A stretch of 64,000 bases of DNA, taken from contig NZ_MVDD01000013.1 in NCBI RefSeq assembly GCF_002843315.1, forward strand, positions 1 through 64,000. Reading direction: 5' to 3'. This stretch comes from Labilibaculum filiforme (GTDB lineage Bacteria > Bacteroidota > Bacteroidia > Bacteroidales > Marinifilaceae). The notes beneath the pieces were generated by a model. That model was not told the origin of the DNA, made no database searches, and worked only from the letters and a program-made list of their open reading frames with translations. The position numbers and the translations under genes are program-made. Positions 9,655-18,089 of the stretch are shown piece after piece. Every line of letters begins with the position of its first letter. The stretch's first letter is position 1.

Positions 9655-9849
9655 ATGGATAGAAGAGAATTTTTGCGAAACGGAGCTAGAACACTTATTG
9701 TTGCAGGATTAGGAATTATGAGTGGCGTTTTTGTTTACCGAAACTATACTACCGAAGAGACATGCACTTTTAAGAATATGTGCAAGGATTGTAATAGTTT
9801 GGAGAAATGCTCACTACCTGAAGGGGTGAAATATAAAAAGCTAAAGTAG
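9655..9849 (+). CDS. Small Tat-exported protein with four cysteines
   Basis: I take the ATG at 9655 (MDRREFLRNGARTLIVAGLG), one base after the NHL stop; the frame extends five codons upstream inside that gene. The 64-residue product has a twin-arginine motif (DRREFLR) and hydrophobic core, then a tail of about 30 residues with four cysteines spaced C-x5-C-x2-C-x5-C. Four Cys after a Tat signal suggest a small Fe-S or metal-binding protein that folds in the cytoplasm and is then exported. It lies just before the Tat ferredoxin gene. I do not recognise the family. Confidence 0.7.
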   Translation: MDRREFLRNGARTLIVAGLGIMSGVFVYRNYTTEETCTFKNMCKDCNSLEKCSLPEGVKYKKLK

Positions 9850-9887
9850 ACTTGATAGGGTTTGAAAAACCTGTAAGAGTCTTTTTG
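9848..9887 (+). terminator. Degenerate palindrome of the CCTGACAG family with T-run
   Basis: AGACTtgaTAGGGTTT pairs imperfectly with AAACCTgTAagAGTCT and is followed by TTTTTG. It overlaps the stop of the small Tat gene. It belongs to the palindrome family also seen at 17853, 18022, 19412, 25711 and 33638, and could attenuate transcription inside the cluster. Confidence 0.45.
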
Positions 9888-9930
9888 TAAGAAAATTGTT
9901 ACGTTTTTGCTACTTGATTTAGATTAAAAG

Positions 9931-10491
9931 ATGAAAAAAGACAGAAGAGACTTTATCAATACTTGTTTTCGTTTTGCGGCGGGAGCTGGTATTGTTGGTA
10001 TAGCAGGAGTTTTGGCAGTAAAAAGCCAAAAAGGCGACTTTCTTTGGCAATTGGATCCAAGTAAATGTACGCAATGCGGTCGTTGTGCCACTAGTTGTGT
10101 AGTAACTCCATCGGCAGTAAAATGCATTCATGTTTACGATATGTGTGGATATTGCGATTTGTGTGGTGGCTATTTCCGACCAAATGTAAAAAATCTATCC
10201 ACAGGTGCCGAAAATCAGCTTTGTCCAACCGGAGCAATCAAACGATCTTATGTGGAAGATCCGTTTTTTAAATATGAAATTATTGATGAGCTGTGCATTG
10301 GTTGCGGTAAATGTGTGAAGGGGTGCGGAGCATTCGGAAATGGTTCGTTGCAACTTCAGGTGAGTCATGATCTTTGCGTGAATTGCAATCAGTGTGCTAT
10401 TGCTAGCGATTGTCCTTCTGATGCATTTTCAAGAGTACCAATCGATCAGGCATATAAATTTGCCGGCTTTAAATCAAATAAAAAAATATAA
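9931..10491 (+). CDS. Tat-exported multi-cluster 4Fe-4S ferredoxin
   Basis: The 186-residue protein starts MKKDRRDFINTCFRFAAGAG, a twin-arginine signal that implies export after the clusters are loaded. Cysteine motifs follow in order: CTQCGRCATSC (about 50-60), CGYCDLCGGYF (about 72), CIGCGKCVKGC (about 122) and CVNCNQCAIASDC (about 150). This suggests up to four [4Fe-4S] clusters, as in NapG/DmsB-type electron-transfer subunits. It lies 9 bp upstream of the NosR/NapH-like membrane polyferredoxin, its likely electron donor. No molybdoenzyme gene is nearby, so the terminal acceptor is unknown. Confidence 0.85.
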   Translation: MKKDRRDFINTCFRFAAGAGIVGIAGVLAVKSQKGDFLWQLDPSKCTQCGRCATSCVVTPSAVKCIHVYDMCGYCDLCGGYFRPNVKNLSTGAENQLCPTGAIKRSYVEDPFFKYEIIDELCIGCGKCVKGCGAFGNGSLQLQVSHDLCVNCNQCAIASDCPSDAFSRVPIDQAYKFAGFKSNKKI

Positions 10492-10500
10492 TTCATCACA

Positions 10501-11766
10501 ATGAAGAAAAGCTTCGCATTTATCTCTTTACTGATCGTTTTTGTAGGAATGGAATTTGTAGCCTTTTCACAGCAACAACGTTTTCCTAAACCAGAATTTG
10601 AATCTGGTTACACACAGCCAGTTACATCAATGCCAGCTCCTCGCGATGGAATGTTCGCAATTTTGGATGTTATGGTATTAATTGCAGCTCTTAGTCTGAT
10701 TACTTGGTTCATCTTAAAAAGAAGATCAAGAAGCGGAGTGGTGGCAGTATCTATTTTCTCCATTTTATATTTTGGTTTTTTTCGGGAAGGTTGTGTTTGC
10801 TCCGTGGGATCCTTACAGAATGTGGTTTTAGCATTGTTCAATCCAGGATATCATATTCCTTTATCTGCCTTAGCATTTTTTGTAATTCCCTTAGTGTATA
10901 CCTTATTTTTCGGAAGAACCTTTTGTGCAGGTGTTTGTCCTTTGGGAGCCGTGCAAGATGTGTTTTTAATGCGCCCTGTAACTCTCAAAAAATGGTTGCA
11001 AAAGGTATTGGGTCTGATTCCGTATATCTATTTGGGCTTATCTGTGTTATATGCTGCAACGGCAAGCGATTTTATCATTTGTCGTTACGATCCTTTTGTA
11101 GGGATATTTAGGTTTAATGCAACATTTTTCATGTTTGCCATTGGAGCGGCATTTTTACTAATCAGCATTTTTATAGCAAGACCTTATTGTCGATTCTTTT
11201 GTCCGTATGGAGTTATTTTGAACCTAGTGAGCCGAGTATCGAAAAATCACCTGACCATAACACCTTCTAACTGTATTCAGTGCAAACTTTGTGAGAGTTC
11301 TTGTCCATTAGATGCTATTAATAAACCTGTTGCAGTGAAACAAATGGAGGATAAGAGAGCTGCAACGCGGCGTTTTATTTTGCTGAGTTTAATTATTCCT
11401 GCTTTAATGATTGTTGGAGGTTGGACAGGAGCTAATTTTCACGAAAATCTTGCAAAAGTGAACTCTAAAGTACGTTTGGCGGATGAATTGCTTCATTTCG
11501 ATTCAAAAACCATGAAAGAGAGTTTAGAAATTGAGGGATTCAGAACTTCAGGCAAACCTGCGAAGGAATTGTATTTGGAAGCCTCTGAAATTGTGAAGCA
11601 ATTTTATTATGGCGGTTGGATATTGGGAGCTTTTATAGGCTTAGTAATTGGCTTGGCTTTATCTGGATTATCCACTTACCGTTATCGGGAAGATTATACA
11701 CCCGATAAAGGCAATTGTGTGAGTTGTGCCCGTTGTTTAAAATATTGTCCGGTAGAAAAGGATTAA
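10501..11766 (+). CDS. NosR/NapH-like membrane polyferredoxin
   Basis: The 421-residue integral membrane protein has about six helices. The signature motifs are FFREGCVCSVGSLQNVV, FGRTFCAGVCPLGAVQD and ARPYCRFFCPYGVI, where paired Cys-x3-CP motifs sit at helix ends as in NosR, NapH and CcoG. Two cytoplasmic ferredoxin-type motifs follow: CIQCKLCESSCPLDA (about residue 260) and CVSCARCLKYCP at the C-terminus. The last lacks a complete second motif. Proteins of this family carry electrons between quinol or cytosolic donors and a periplasmic partner. With the Tat ferredoxin just upstream, it probably forms the membrane step of the cluster's electron path. Confidence 0.85.
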   Translation: MKKSFAFISLLIVFVGMEFVAFSQQQRFPKPEFESGYTQPVTSMPAPRDGMFAILDVMVLIAALSLITWFILKRRSRSGVVAVSIFSILYFGFFREGCVCSVGSLQNVVLALFNPGYHIPLSALAFFVIPLVYTLFFGRTFCAGVCPLGAVQDVFLMRPVTLKKWLQKVLGLIPYIYLGLSVLYAATASDFIICRYDPFVGIFRFNATFFMFAIGAAFLLISIFIARPYCRFFCPYGVILNLVSRVSKNHLTITPSNCIQCKLCESSCPLDAINKPVAVKQMEDKRAATRRFILLSLIIPALMIVGGWTGANFHENLAKVNSKVRLADELLHFDSKTMKESLEIEGFRTSGKPAKELYLEASEIVKQFYYGGWILGAFIGLVIGLALSGLSTYRYREDYTPDKGNCVSCARCLKYCPVEKD

Positions 11767-11786
11767 CCTCAAATAAAAAAGAAGCT

Positions 11787-11940
11787 TAACCACGAAGGGA
11801 AAATAAGGATAGCACAAAGTAGCACAAAGGAATAAAAAAAGAATTTAAAGATTGAATAACACAAAGTATGAATAGAAAGTTATAAAATACCTTGTGTCTC
11901 TTAGTGAAGTACTTGGAGCTTTCTTAGTGGTAAAACTTTT
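11787..11940. repeat. Intergenic inverted repeat of the CACAAAG type
   Basis: AACCACGAAG at the left and CTTAGTGGTAA at the right form outer arms. Between them are several CACAAAG words and their complement (CTTGTGTCTCTTAGTG). Such repeats between genes are common in Bacteroidota. It separates the polyferredoxin from the next propeller and contains no gene. Confidence 0.5.
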
Positions 11941-11960
11941 TGGTAGTAAAAAATTGATCT

Positions 11961-13850
11961 ATGACTAACAAATTTAAAATAAAACGTACCAACCTATCCC
12001 TATGGAAAGGCATTGCAATGGTTGCAGGAACTTTTTCCTTCGTAATCTGCATGTTGGTTTTGGTGAATTACATTCAGATTAACAGAGTTGATCCTGTGAA
12101 TACAGAAGTGATTAACAGTTTGGTGGATCGTTTAAATGATAATTCTAACGATGAAGCGTTAAGAGAACAAATTCGCGAGATGGATTTATTGGTGCGCAAA
12201 GCATATTTTACCAATCAGTGGCAGATAAAAGCCGGAGGATATTTATTCCTGTTTGGAATTATAGTTACAGCTATTGCGTTACAATTATATTACGCTGGCA
12301 AGCAACAGCTACCACAAATATCCGATAAGGAGGAAGAGAATATTATTCTGTTTCGCGAAAATGCCAGAAAATGGATTATAGTTGGTGGATTTGGAATGGT
12401 TGGACTTACTTTACTATTTGCATTTCTTACCCATAAAGAGTTAGGGAATCAATTTTCTGAAGCAGCTTCAATTGCAATAATAGGGCAAGTAGATAATAAC
12501 TCAGAGGCTATTCCGCTTGTTGAAGTAGGTGTAAAAGAAGACATAGCAGAGATTGTTATTGAGGAAGAGAATGTTGCCGTTGAAAAAGAACAAGCCTTAG
12601 AAGAGGAAAGTGCAAGTCCGCAAGCTAAGGAGGAAGCCACAGTAGTCGCTGAAAAATCGGAGACTAAAAAAAATTCCTACAAGGGAATGTATCCTACGAA
12701 AGAGATGATGGCAAACTTTCCATCTTTTCGTGGACCAGCAGGAAATGGAATCGCTTACCAAAAGAACATTCCCAATGAATGGGATGGAGCTAGCGGGAAA
12801 AATATCCTGTGGAAACAGCCGGTTCCTATTCATGCTTATAATTCTCCGGTAATTTGGGGAGATAAATTATTTCTTTCGGGAGCTAGTGCAACCAATCGGG
12901 AAGTTTATTGCTACGATAGAAACAATGGAAAATTACTTTGGACTGCCAAAGCAAATCAAATAGGAGGAACGCCTGTAAAATCACCAGAGGTAACTGCCGA
13001 TACTGGGCATGCCGCATCTACTGTAGCAACAGATGGAAATTCGGTGTTCGCAATTTTCTCCAATGGCGATGTGTTAGCTGTAGATATGAGCGGCAAAACA
13101 AAATGGGAGAAGAATTTAGGTGTCCCTGATAATCATTACGGTCATTCATCATCCTTACTGGTTTTCGAAGATAAGTTGATTGTTCAGTACGATCAAAAAA
13201 AGAATTCGAAAGTAATGGCTTTAGCAACATCAAGTGGTGATGAGCTTTGGAGTACCCCACGTAAAGTTAGAGTATCGTGGGCATCGCCTGTGATCGTTCA
13301 AAATGGCGATCAGGTGGAGGTATTATTAGCTGCTGATCCCTGCGTGGCTTCTTACGATGTGCAAACGGGTAAGGAATTGTGGAAGTTGGATTGCATAACT
13401 GGGGAGGTTGGTCCTTCGGTTGCCTATGCAAATGGAATTGTTTTTGCTTTAAATGAATATGCTAGTTTGGTGGCGATAAAACCGGGAGTTAATCCGGAAA
13501 TTTTATGGGAGGCTTACGATTACCTTTCCGATGTACCTAGTCCCATTGCTTACAAAGATTTACTATTTGTGGTGACCAGTTATGGTGCTGTTGCTTGTTA
13601 CAATGCAAAAGCGGGAGAAATACTTTGGGAAAAGGAATTTGACGCAGGATTTTATGCTTCTCCTATATTGGTAGATGGCAAAATATATTTGATGGACAGA
13701 GATGGTGTGATGCACATTTTTAAGGCTGAGAAGGAATATGTAGCAGTTGCAACATCGGCCTTGGGCGAAAAATCGGATGCATCGCCGGCATTTGCCGATG
13801 GTAGAGTATATATTCGTGGGGCGAAAAATCTTTATTGCATAGGGAAATAG
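11961..13850 (+). CDS. Membrane-anchored PQQ-like beta-propeller protein (4) with acidic linker
   Basis: The 629-residue protein has three predicted N-terminal helices (about 15-37, 85-107 and 135-155). A Glu-rich linker follows (about 190-240, containing EEENVAVEKEQALEEE), then a PQQ-like propeller from about residue 252 to the end, starting FPSFRGPAGNGIAYQ. Blades include YDRNNGKLLWTAK, VDMSGKTKWEKN and YNAKAGEILWEKE. The long charged linker would hold the propeller away from the membrane, presumably in the periplasm. Its stop is two bases from the start of the NuoE-NuoF gene, so an envelope protein and an NADH-oxidising flavoprotein are translationally coupled, which links their functions. 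Confidence 0.8.
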   Translation: MTNKFKIKRTNLSLWKGIAMVAGTFSFVICMLVLVNYIQINRVDPVNTEVINSLVDRLNDNSNDEALREQIREMDLLVRKAYFTNQWQIKAGGYLFLFGIIVTAIALQLYYAGKQQLPQISDKEEENIILFRENARKWIIVGGFGMVGLTLLFAFLTHKELGNQFSEAASIAIIGQVDNNSEAIPLVEVGVKEDIAEIVIEEENVAVEKEQALEEESASPQAKEEATVVAEKSETKKNSYKGMYPTKEMMANFPSFRGPAGNGIAYQKNIPNEWDGASGKNILWKQPVPIHAYNSPVIWGDKLFLSGASATNREVYCYDRNNGKLLWTAKANQIGGTPVKSPEVTADTGHAASTVATDGNSVFAIFSNGDVLAVDMSGKTKWEKNLGVPDNHYGHSSSLLVFEDKLIVQYDQKKNSKVMALATSSGDELWSTPRKVRVSWASPVIVQNGDQVEVLLAADPCVASYDVQTGKELWKLDCITGEVGPSVAYANGIVFALNEYASLVAIKPGVNPEILWEAYDYLSDVPSPIAYKDLLFVVTSYGAVACYNAKAGEILWEKEFDAGFYASPILVDGKIYLMDRDGVMHIFKAEKEYVAVATSALGEKSDASPAFADGRVYIRGAKNLYCIGK

Positions 13851-13852
13851 TT

Positions 13853-16195
13853 ATGGAGAAGATGATTGATTTTGTAGATGAAGTGCTTGGTGAGATTGGG
13901 AAAGAACCAGATAAGGTAATCCCTATTTTGCAAGCAATTCAAGGGAAATATAACTATTTGCCCGAGCCTGCTTTGAAAAGAGTTTGTGAAATAACTCCTA
14001 TTACGGAAGCTCAAATAACAGGAATTTCAACTTTTTATTCTCAGTTTCGTCATCAGCCGGTGGGGAAACACATCATTCGGGTTTGTGTAGGTACTGCTTG
14101 CCATGTAAAAGGAGCTAAACAGGTATACGATGGTTTCCGACGCGAATTAGGCTTGGAAAAAGGTGTCGATACGGATGCTCAAAAGCTTTTTACGCTTGAA
14201 GAGGTTGCTTGTTTAGGTTGTTGTACGCTTGCTCCGGTGGTTCAGATTGATGGTGTTACTTACGGACATGTTGAAACAGGTAAAGTAGCTGAAATCATTG
14301 AAGATTTTAAAAATCTGGCGCCAAGCACAGAGAAGATTGTGAGAGAGGTGACTGAGGAAGGAATTTCGCAAGGAGAAATTAGAATAGGATTAGGTTCTTG
14401 TTGCATTGCCAGCGGTAGTTCCGGAGTAAAAGAGGAGCTCGAAAAGACTTTGTTTGAGAATAAGATAAAGGTGGATGTGAAACAGGTAGGTTGTGTTGGA
14501 ATCTGTAATCAGGTTCCGATGATGGAAATCCAGAAAAAGGGGGAAGAACCAACTATATATACCAAAATCAATGCAAATGAGGTTGGTGAAATTATTGAAA
14601 AGCATTTTCGATCTAAGAGTTGGATGAGTCGTTTCAAAAACCGTTTCTATAACTATGCCGAAAACATAACTTTTTCTGATATTCCTAAAAGTACGAATGG
14701 ATACAATATTAATGAAGAACATACACCAATTGCAGAGTTCTTGAAAGGTCAGGTTAATATTGCCACTGAATATCGTGGGGAAATGATGCCTTCCGATTTT
14801 GAGGAATACAAAGCAAAAAATGGTTTTGTGGCTTTGGAGAAGTGTTTGAAAGAGCTTTCTGCAGATGAGATTATTTCGCAGATTGAAAAAAGTGGATTGA
14901 AAGGTCGTGGTGGAGCAGGTTTTCCTTCGGCGATCAAGTGGAAAATGGTTCAGAAGGCCAAATCCGATCAAAAATATATTATTTGTAATGGCGACGAGGG
15001 AGATCCGGGTGCTTTTATGGATCGAATGTTATTGGAATCTTATCCGTTTCGAATTATTGAAGGAATACTAATTGGTGCTTATGCAGTGGGAGCTACCGAA
15101 GGTCGTTTGTACATTCGTGCAGAATATCCTTTGGCAGTAAAACGAATTCGCGAAGCGTTACAAATTTGCAAGGAAAAAGGTTTGTTGGGCAAAAACATAT
15201 TGGGTTCCGATTTTGCTTTCGATTTAAAGGTGTTCGAAGGAGCGGGAGCTTTTGTATGTGGTGAAGAAACTGCATTAATCGCATCCATCGAGGGAAAACG
15301 TGGAATTCCACAGTTGCGTCCGCCATATCCGGCAGAAAAAGGATTGTGGGACAAGCCTACATTGATCAATAATACAGAAACCTTTTCATTAATTCCTTAT
15401 ATCATTCGAAATGGTGCGGAAGCATTTAGTAAAATTGGAACCGAGAAAAGTAAAGGAACAAAAGTATTTGCCTTAGCGGGAAAAATTAATAGAGGTGGTT
15501 TGATCGAAGTTCCTATGGGAATTACCATCAAGCAAATTGTAGAAGAAATTGGCGGTGGTATTGCCAATGGAAAGCAGTTTAAAGCAGTTCAGATCGGTGG
15601 TCCTTCGGGAGGATGCATACCAGCTTCCATGTCCGATACAGCAATCGACTTTGATTCTTTAAAAGAAGTGGGAGCCATGATGGGTTCAGGAGGCTTAATT
15701 GTTTTGGATGAATCGGATTGTATGGTGGATATTGCACACTATTTTTTATCCTTTACTCAGGAAGAATCTTGCGGACGATGCACATTCTGTAGAATTGGTA
15801 CGCAACGGATGTTGGAAATTCTGGAGAAAATTAAGACAGGGAAAGGAAAATTAAGCGATTTGGATTTGTTAGAGAAATTGGCAATTAATACTCAAAAAGG
15901 GAGTATTTGCGGTTTAGGGAAAACAGCTCCAAACCCAGTGTTATCTACTTTAAAATATTTCCGACACGAATACGAAGCACATATTAATGGTAAATGTCCT
16001 TCTGGCAAATGCGAGCAGTTAATTCGTTACGAAATAAACGATAATTGTACTGGTTGCACCAAATGTGCACAACGTTGTCCGGTAAATGCAATTGAAGCAA
16101 AACCATACGAATTGCATAAAGTGGATAATGAATTGTGCATTAAATGCGATATCTGCAAACAGATTTGTCCGGTAGATGCTGTGGAAATTAAATAA
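13853..16195 (+). CDS. Fused NuoE-NuoF type NADH-oxidising flavoprotein with C-terminal ferredoxin
   Basis: I choose the ATG at 13853, two bases after the preceding stop, giving 780 residues. Domains: a NuoE/24-kDa thioredoxin-like [2Fe-2S] domain (C78, C83, C120, C124); a second thioredoxin-like domain (about 165-255); and a NuoF FMN/NADH module with GRGGAGFPSAIKW, GDEGDPGAFMDR and the cluster C640-x2-C643-x2-C646-x39-C686. A 2[4Fe-4S] tail ends the protein (CTGCTKCAQRCP, CIKCDICKQICP). This architecture is that of HndC/HydB/HoxF diaphorases, which take electrons from NAD(P)H, here with NuoE fused on the front. No hydrogenase or complex I subunits are nearby, so its partner is probably the next gene. 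Confidence 0.9.
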   Translation: MEKMIDFVDEVLGEIGKEPDKVIPILQAIQGKYNYLPEPALKRVCEITPITEAQITGISTFYSQFRHQPVGKHIIRVCVGTACHVKGAKQVYDGFRRELGLEKGVDTDAQKLFTLEEVACLGCCTLAPVVQIDGVTYGHVETGKVAEIIEDFKNLAPSTEKIVREVTEEGISQGEIRIGLGSCCIASGSSGVKEELEKTLFENKIKVDVKQVGCVGICNQVPMMEIQKKGEEPTIYTKINANEVGEIIEKHFRSKSWMSRFKNRFYNYAENITFSDIPKSTNGYNINEEHTPIAEFLKGQVNIATEYRGEMMPSDFEEYKAKNGFVALEKCLKELSADEIISQIEKSGLKGRGGAGFPSAIKWKMVQKAKSDQKYIICNGDEGDPGAFMDRMLLESYPFRIIEGILIGAYAVGATEGRLYIRAEYPLAVKRIREALQICKEKGLLGKNILGSDFAFDLKVFEGAGAFVCGEETALIASIEGKRGIPQLRPPYPAEKGLWDKPTLINNTETFSLIPYIIRNGAEAFSKIGTEKSKGTKVFALAGKINRGGLIEVPMGITIKQIVEEIGGGIANGKQFKAVQIGGPSGGCIPASMSDTAIDFDSLKEVGAMMGSGGLIVLDESDCMVDIAHYFLSFTQEESCGRCTFCRIGTQRMLEILEKIKTGKGKLSDLDLLEKLAINTQKGSICGLGKTAPNPVLSTLKYFRHEYEAHINGKCPSGKCEQLIRYEINDNCTGCTKCAQRCPVNAIEAKPYELHKVDNELCIKCDICKQICPVDAVEIK

Positions 16196-16230
16196 TTAGT
16201 AAATGAGTGAATAAGGATGGAGTGAATGAA

Positions 16231-16265
16231 TCTCATTTCTCAAATCTAATATCTCAAATCTAAAA
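16231..16265 (+). repeat. TCTCATATCT-type leader repeat
   Basis: A run of TCTCA/ATCTAA words (TCTCATTTCTCAAATCTAAT and more) ends five bases before the ATG at 16271. The same sequence style precedes genes at 18090, 35719, 57114 and 60650. Confidence 0.55.
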
Positions 16266-16270
16266 ATAAA

Positions 16271-17818
16271 ATGCCAAGACTAAAAATTGACAATATAGCT
16301 ATTGATGTTCCAGAAGGAACTACTGTTCTAAAAGCGGCTCTTTCGATGGGCATTCAGATTCCAAGTATGTGCTATTTGGAGGGATGCAGTAATCATCCTA
16401 CCTGCATGGTTTGTATGGTGCGGAACAATAGTAACCAGCAAATGTTACCTTCTTGTGCTACGCTGGCAACCGAAGGAATGGATTTGGCGAGCAATGATCC
16501 TGAGGTTTTTGAAGCACGAAAAGAAGCAATTGAATTGTTATTGAGCGATCATGTTGGCGATTGTGAGGCACCTTGTCGCGTAGCTTGTCCTGCCTATATG
16601 GATATTCCGAAAATGAATCGTTTTATTGCCAAAGGAGAATTCGACGAGGCGCTAAAAGTAGTGAAAGAGGAAATTGCCCTTCCGGGGATTTTAGGACACA
16701 TTTGTTCTGCTCCGTGCGAAAAGGTTTGTCGTCGTAAGGATGTCGATCAGGCGGTATCGATTTGTTTATTAAAACGAATTTCGGCTGATGAAGAAGAGTT
16801 TTTCTATTTACCAATCAAGAAAAAAAATAGTGGAAAAAAAGTAGCTGTGATTGGTTCCGGTCCGGCCGGATTAGCAGCAGCTTATCATCTGGTAAAAGAT
16901 GGACATGCATGTGAAGTTTTCGAGCAAGAAAATCGTTTGGGTGGAAGTTTAATTGAATCTCTAAAGAATGGAGAATTACCTGAAAATATCCTGACAAAGG
17001 AAATAGAAATATTGAAACAATTTGGCCTTGTTTTTCACACCGATAAAAAAATTGACAAAGAGAACTGGGAACAGATTAAATCTGATTTTAATGCTGTAAT
17101 TATCGCTACGGGCTCGGTGACTGAAATTGGGGAAGAATTGGGATTAAAGACGGCGAATGCGGGCGTATGGATAAATTCCGACACATTCGCTACCGAACAG
17201 ACAGGAATATTTGCAACTGGTAGTGCTATTCGAGTTCAAAAAATGGCTGTGAAAGCGGTGGCAATGGGCAAAGAATGTGCTTGGTCGGTAGATGAATTTT
17301 TGCGAAATGGAGAAGGAAAAGCAACAAGGCGTGCTTTCAATTCGCGATTTGGAACCCTACGAAAAGAGGAGCTCAGTGAGTATTTGAAAGAGTCTGTTTC
17401 AGACGTTCGAGTGGAGGCAAAATCGGTTAAGGGATTTACGAAAGAGGAGGCCATGCAAGAAGCTGCCAGATGTTTGCATTGTGATTGTCGTAAAGTGGAT
17501 AATTGTAAGCTTCGCATTTGCGCAGATACACACAATGCCGATCGCAGAAGGTTTGTTTTTGGTGAAAGAAATAGTGCAGTAAAGTATTTCGATCACGAAA
17601 GTATTGTTTACGAACCTGAAAAGTGTATTAAATGCGGATTGTGCATCGAAATTGCAGAAAGGCATCAGGAGAAAACTGGCTTAACCAATATCGGACGAGG
17701 ATTTACGGTTAAAGTAGCAGTTCCTTTTCATCAAAGCATAAATAAAGCATTGACTATTGCAGCAAAAGAGTGTGCCGCGGCTTGTCCTACAGGAGCTTTA
17801 TCGCTTCGCTCTAATTAG
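16271..17818 (+). CDS. 2Fe-2S/GltD-like FAD protein lacking the NADPH-binding domain
   Basis: The 515-residue protein starts with a NuoG/HydA-type [2Fe-2S] domain (SMCYLEGCSNHPTCMVCMV, then LPSC). Next is the GltD/NfnB-type cluster region (CEAPCRVACPAYMDIP and CSAPCEKVCRR) and one Rossmann fold (KKVAVIGSGPAGLAAAYHLV, about 190). It then jumps from IIATGS (about 277) to a final FAD segment (TGIFATGSAIR). The second Rossmann fold of GltD, with its GGGxxAMD NADPH motif, is missing. A ferredoxin-like tail (CIKCGLCIE, then CAAACPTGAL) ends it. It probably receives electrons from the NuoEF protein and passes them on. Its acceptor is unknown. Confidence 0.82.
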   Translation: MPRLKIDNIAIDVPEGTTVLKAALSMGIQIPSMCYLEGCSNHPTCMVCMVRNNSNQQMLPSCATLATEGMDLASNDPEVFEARKEAIELLLSDHVGDCEAPCRVACPAYMDIPKMNRFIAKGEFDEALKVVKEEIALPGILGHICSAPCEKVCRRKDVDQAVSICLLKRISADEEEFFYLPIKKKNSGKKVAVIGSGPAGLAAAYHLVKDGHACEVFEQENRLGGSLIESLKNGELPENILTKEIEILKQFGLVFHTDKKIDKENWEQIKSDFNAVIIATGSVTEIGEELGLKTANAGVWINSDTFATEQTGIFATGSAIRVQKMAVKAVAMGKECAWSVDEFLRNGEGKATRRAFNSRFGTLRKEELSEYLKESVSDVRVEAKSVKGFTKEEAMQEAARCLHCDCRKVDNCKLRICADTHNADRRRFVFGERNSAVKYFDHESIVYEPEKCIKCGLCIEIAERHQEKTGLTNIGRGFTVKVAVPFHQSINKALTIAAKECAAACPTGALSLRSN

Positions 17819-17852
17819 GAATTAATAATTATGAATTAGAAATTAAAAAGAA

Positions 17853-17886
17853 AGACCTGACAGCGTTCTTGAACCTGTCAGAGTCT
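17853..17886. repeat. CCTGACAG palindrome
   Basis: AGACCTGACAG and CTGTCAGAGTCT form an imperfect hairpin around gcgttcttgaac. It is a member of the palindrome family whose perfect copy is at 19412-19444. Confidence 0.65.
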
Positions 17887-17939
17887 AATAAATAGGAGCA
17901 GAAATATAAAAAAATTGTGAAGACCTAAATCGATGCATA

Positions 17940-17983
17940 GCTCCCCTTCGCCTTTAGGAGAAGGGGCTGGGGGATGAGGTTAA
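17940..17983. repeat. Dispersed CCCCTTC/GAAGGGG hairpin repeat
   Basis: CTCCCCTTCGCC-ttta-GGAGAAGGGG is followed by a GGGGGATGAGG tail. Relatives with the same pairing of pyrimidine and purine arms lie near 25808, 25955, 27421, 33722, 44776 and 44869. These are typical intergenic repeats of this phylum. Confidence 0.6.
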
Positions 17984-18021
17984 AAGAAATTATTAATTAC
18001 GAATTAATAATTAAAAAGGAA

Positions 18022-18060
18022 TGACCTGACAGCGTTCTTTAACCTGTCAGAGTCAGGTGA
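18022..18060. repeat. CCTGACAG palindrome
   Basis: TGACCTGACAG and CTGTCAGAGTCA surround gcgttctttaac. It is nearly identical to the copy at 17853 and about 30 bases before the ATG used for the next propeller, so it lies in that gene's leader. Confidence 0.65.
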
Positions 18061-18089
18061 TTACAATTAGAAATTATGAATTAGAAATT

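Noticed and set aside
13853-17818. Reading the NuoE/NuoF and 2Fe-2S genes as part of respiratory complex I or a bifurcating hydrogenase
   Set aside because: No membrane Nuo subunits, NuoBCD, NuoI or hydrogenase H-cluster protein is encoded nearby, and the second protein is GltD-like rather than NuoG.
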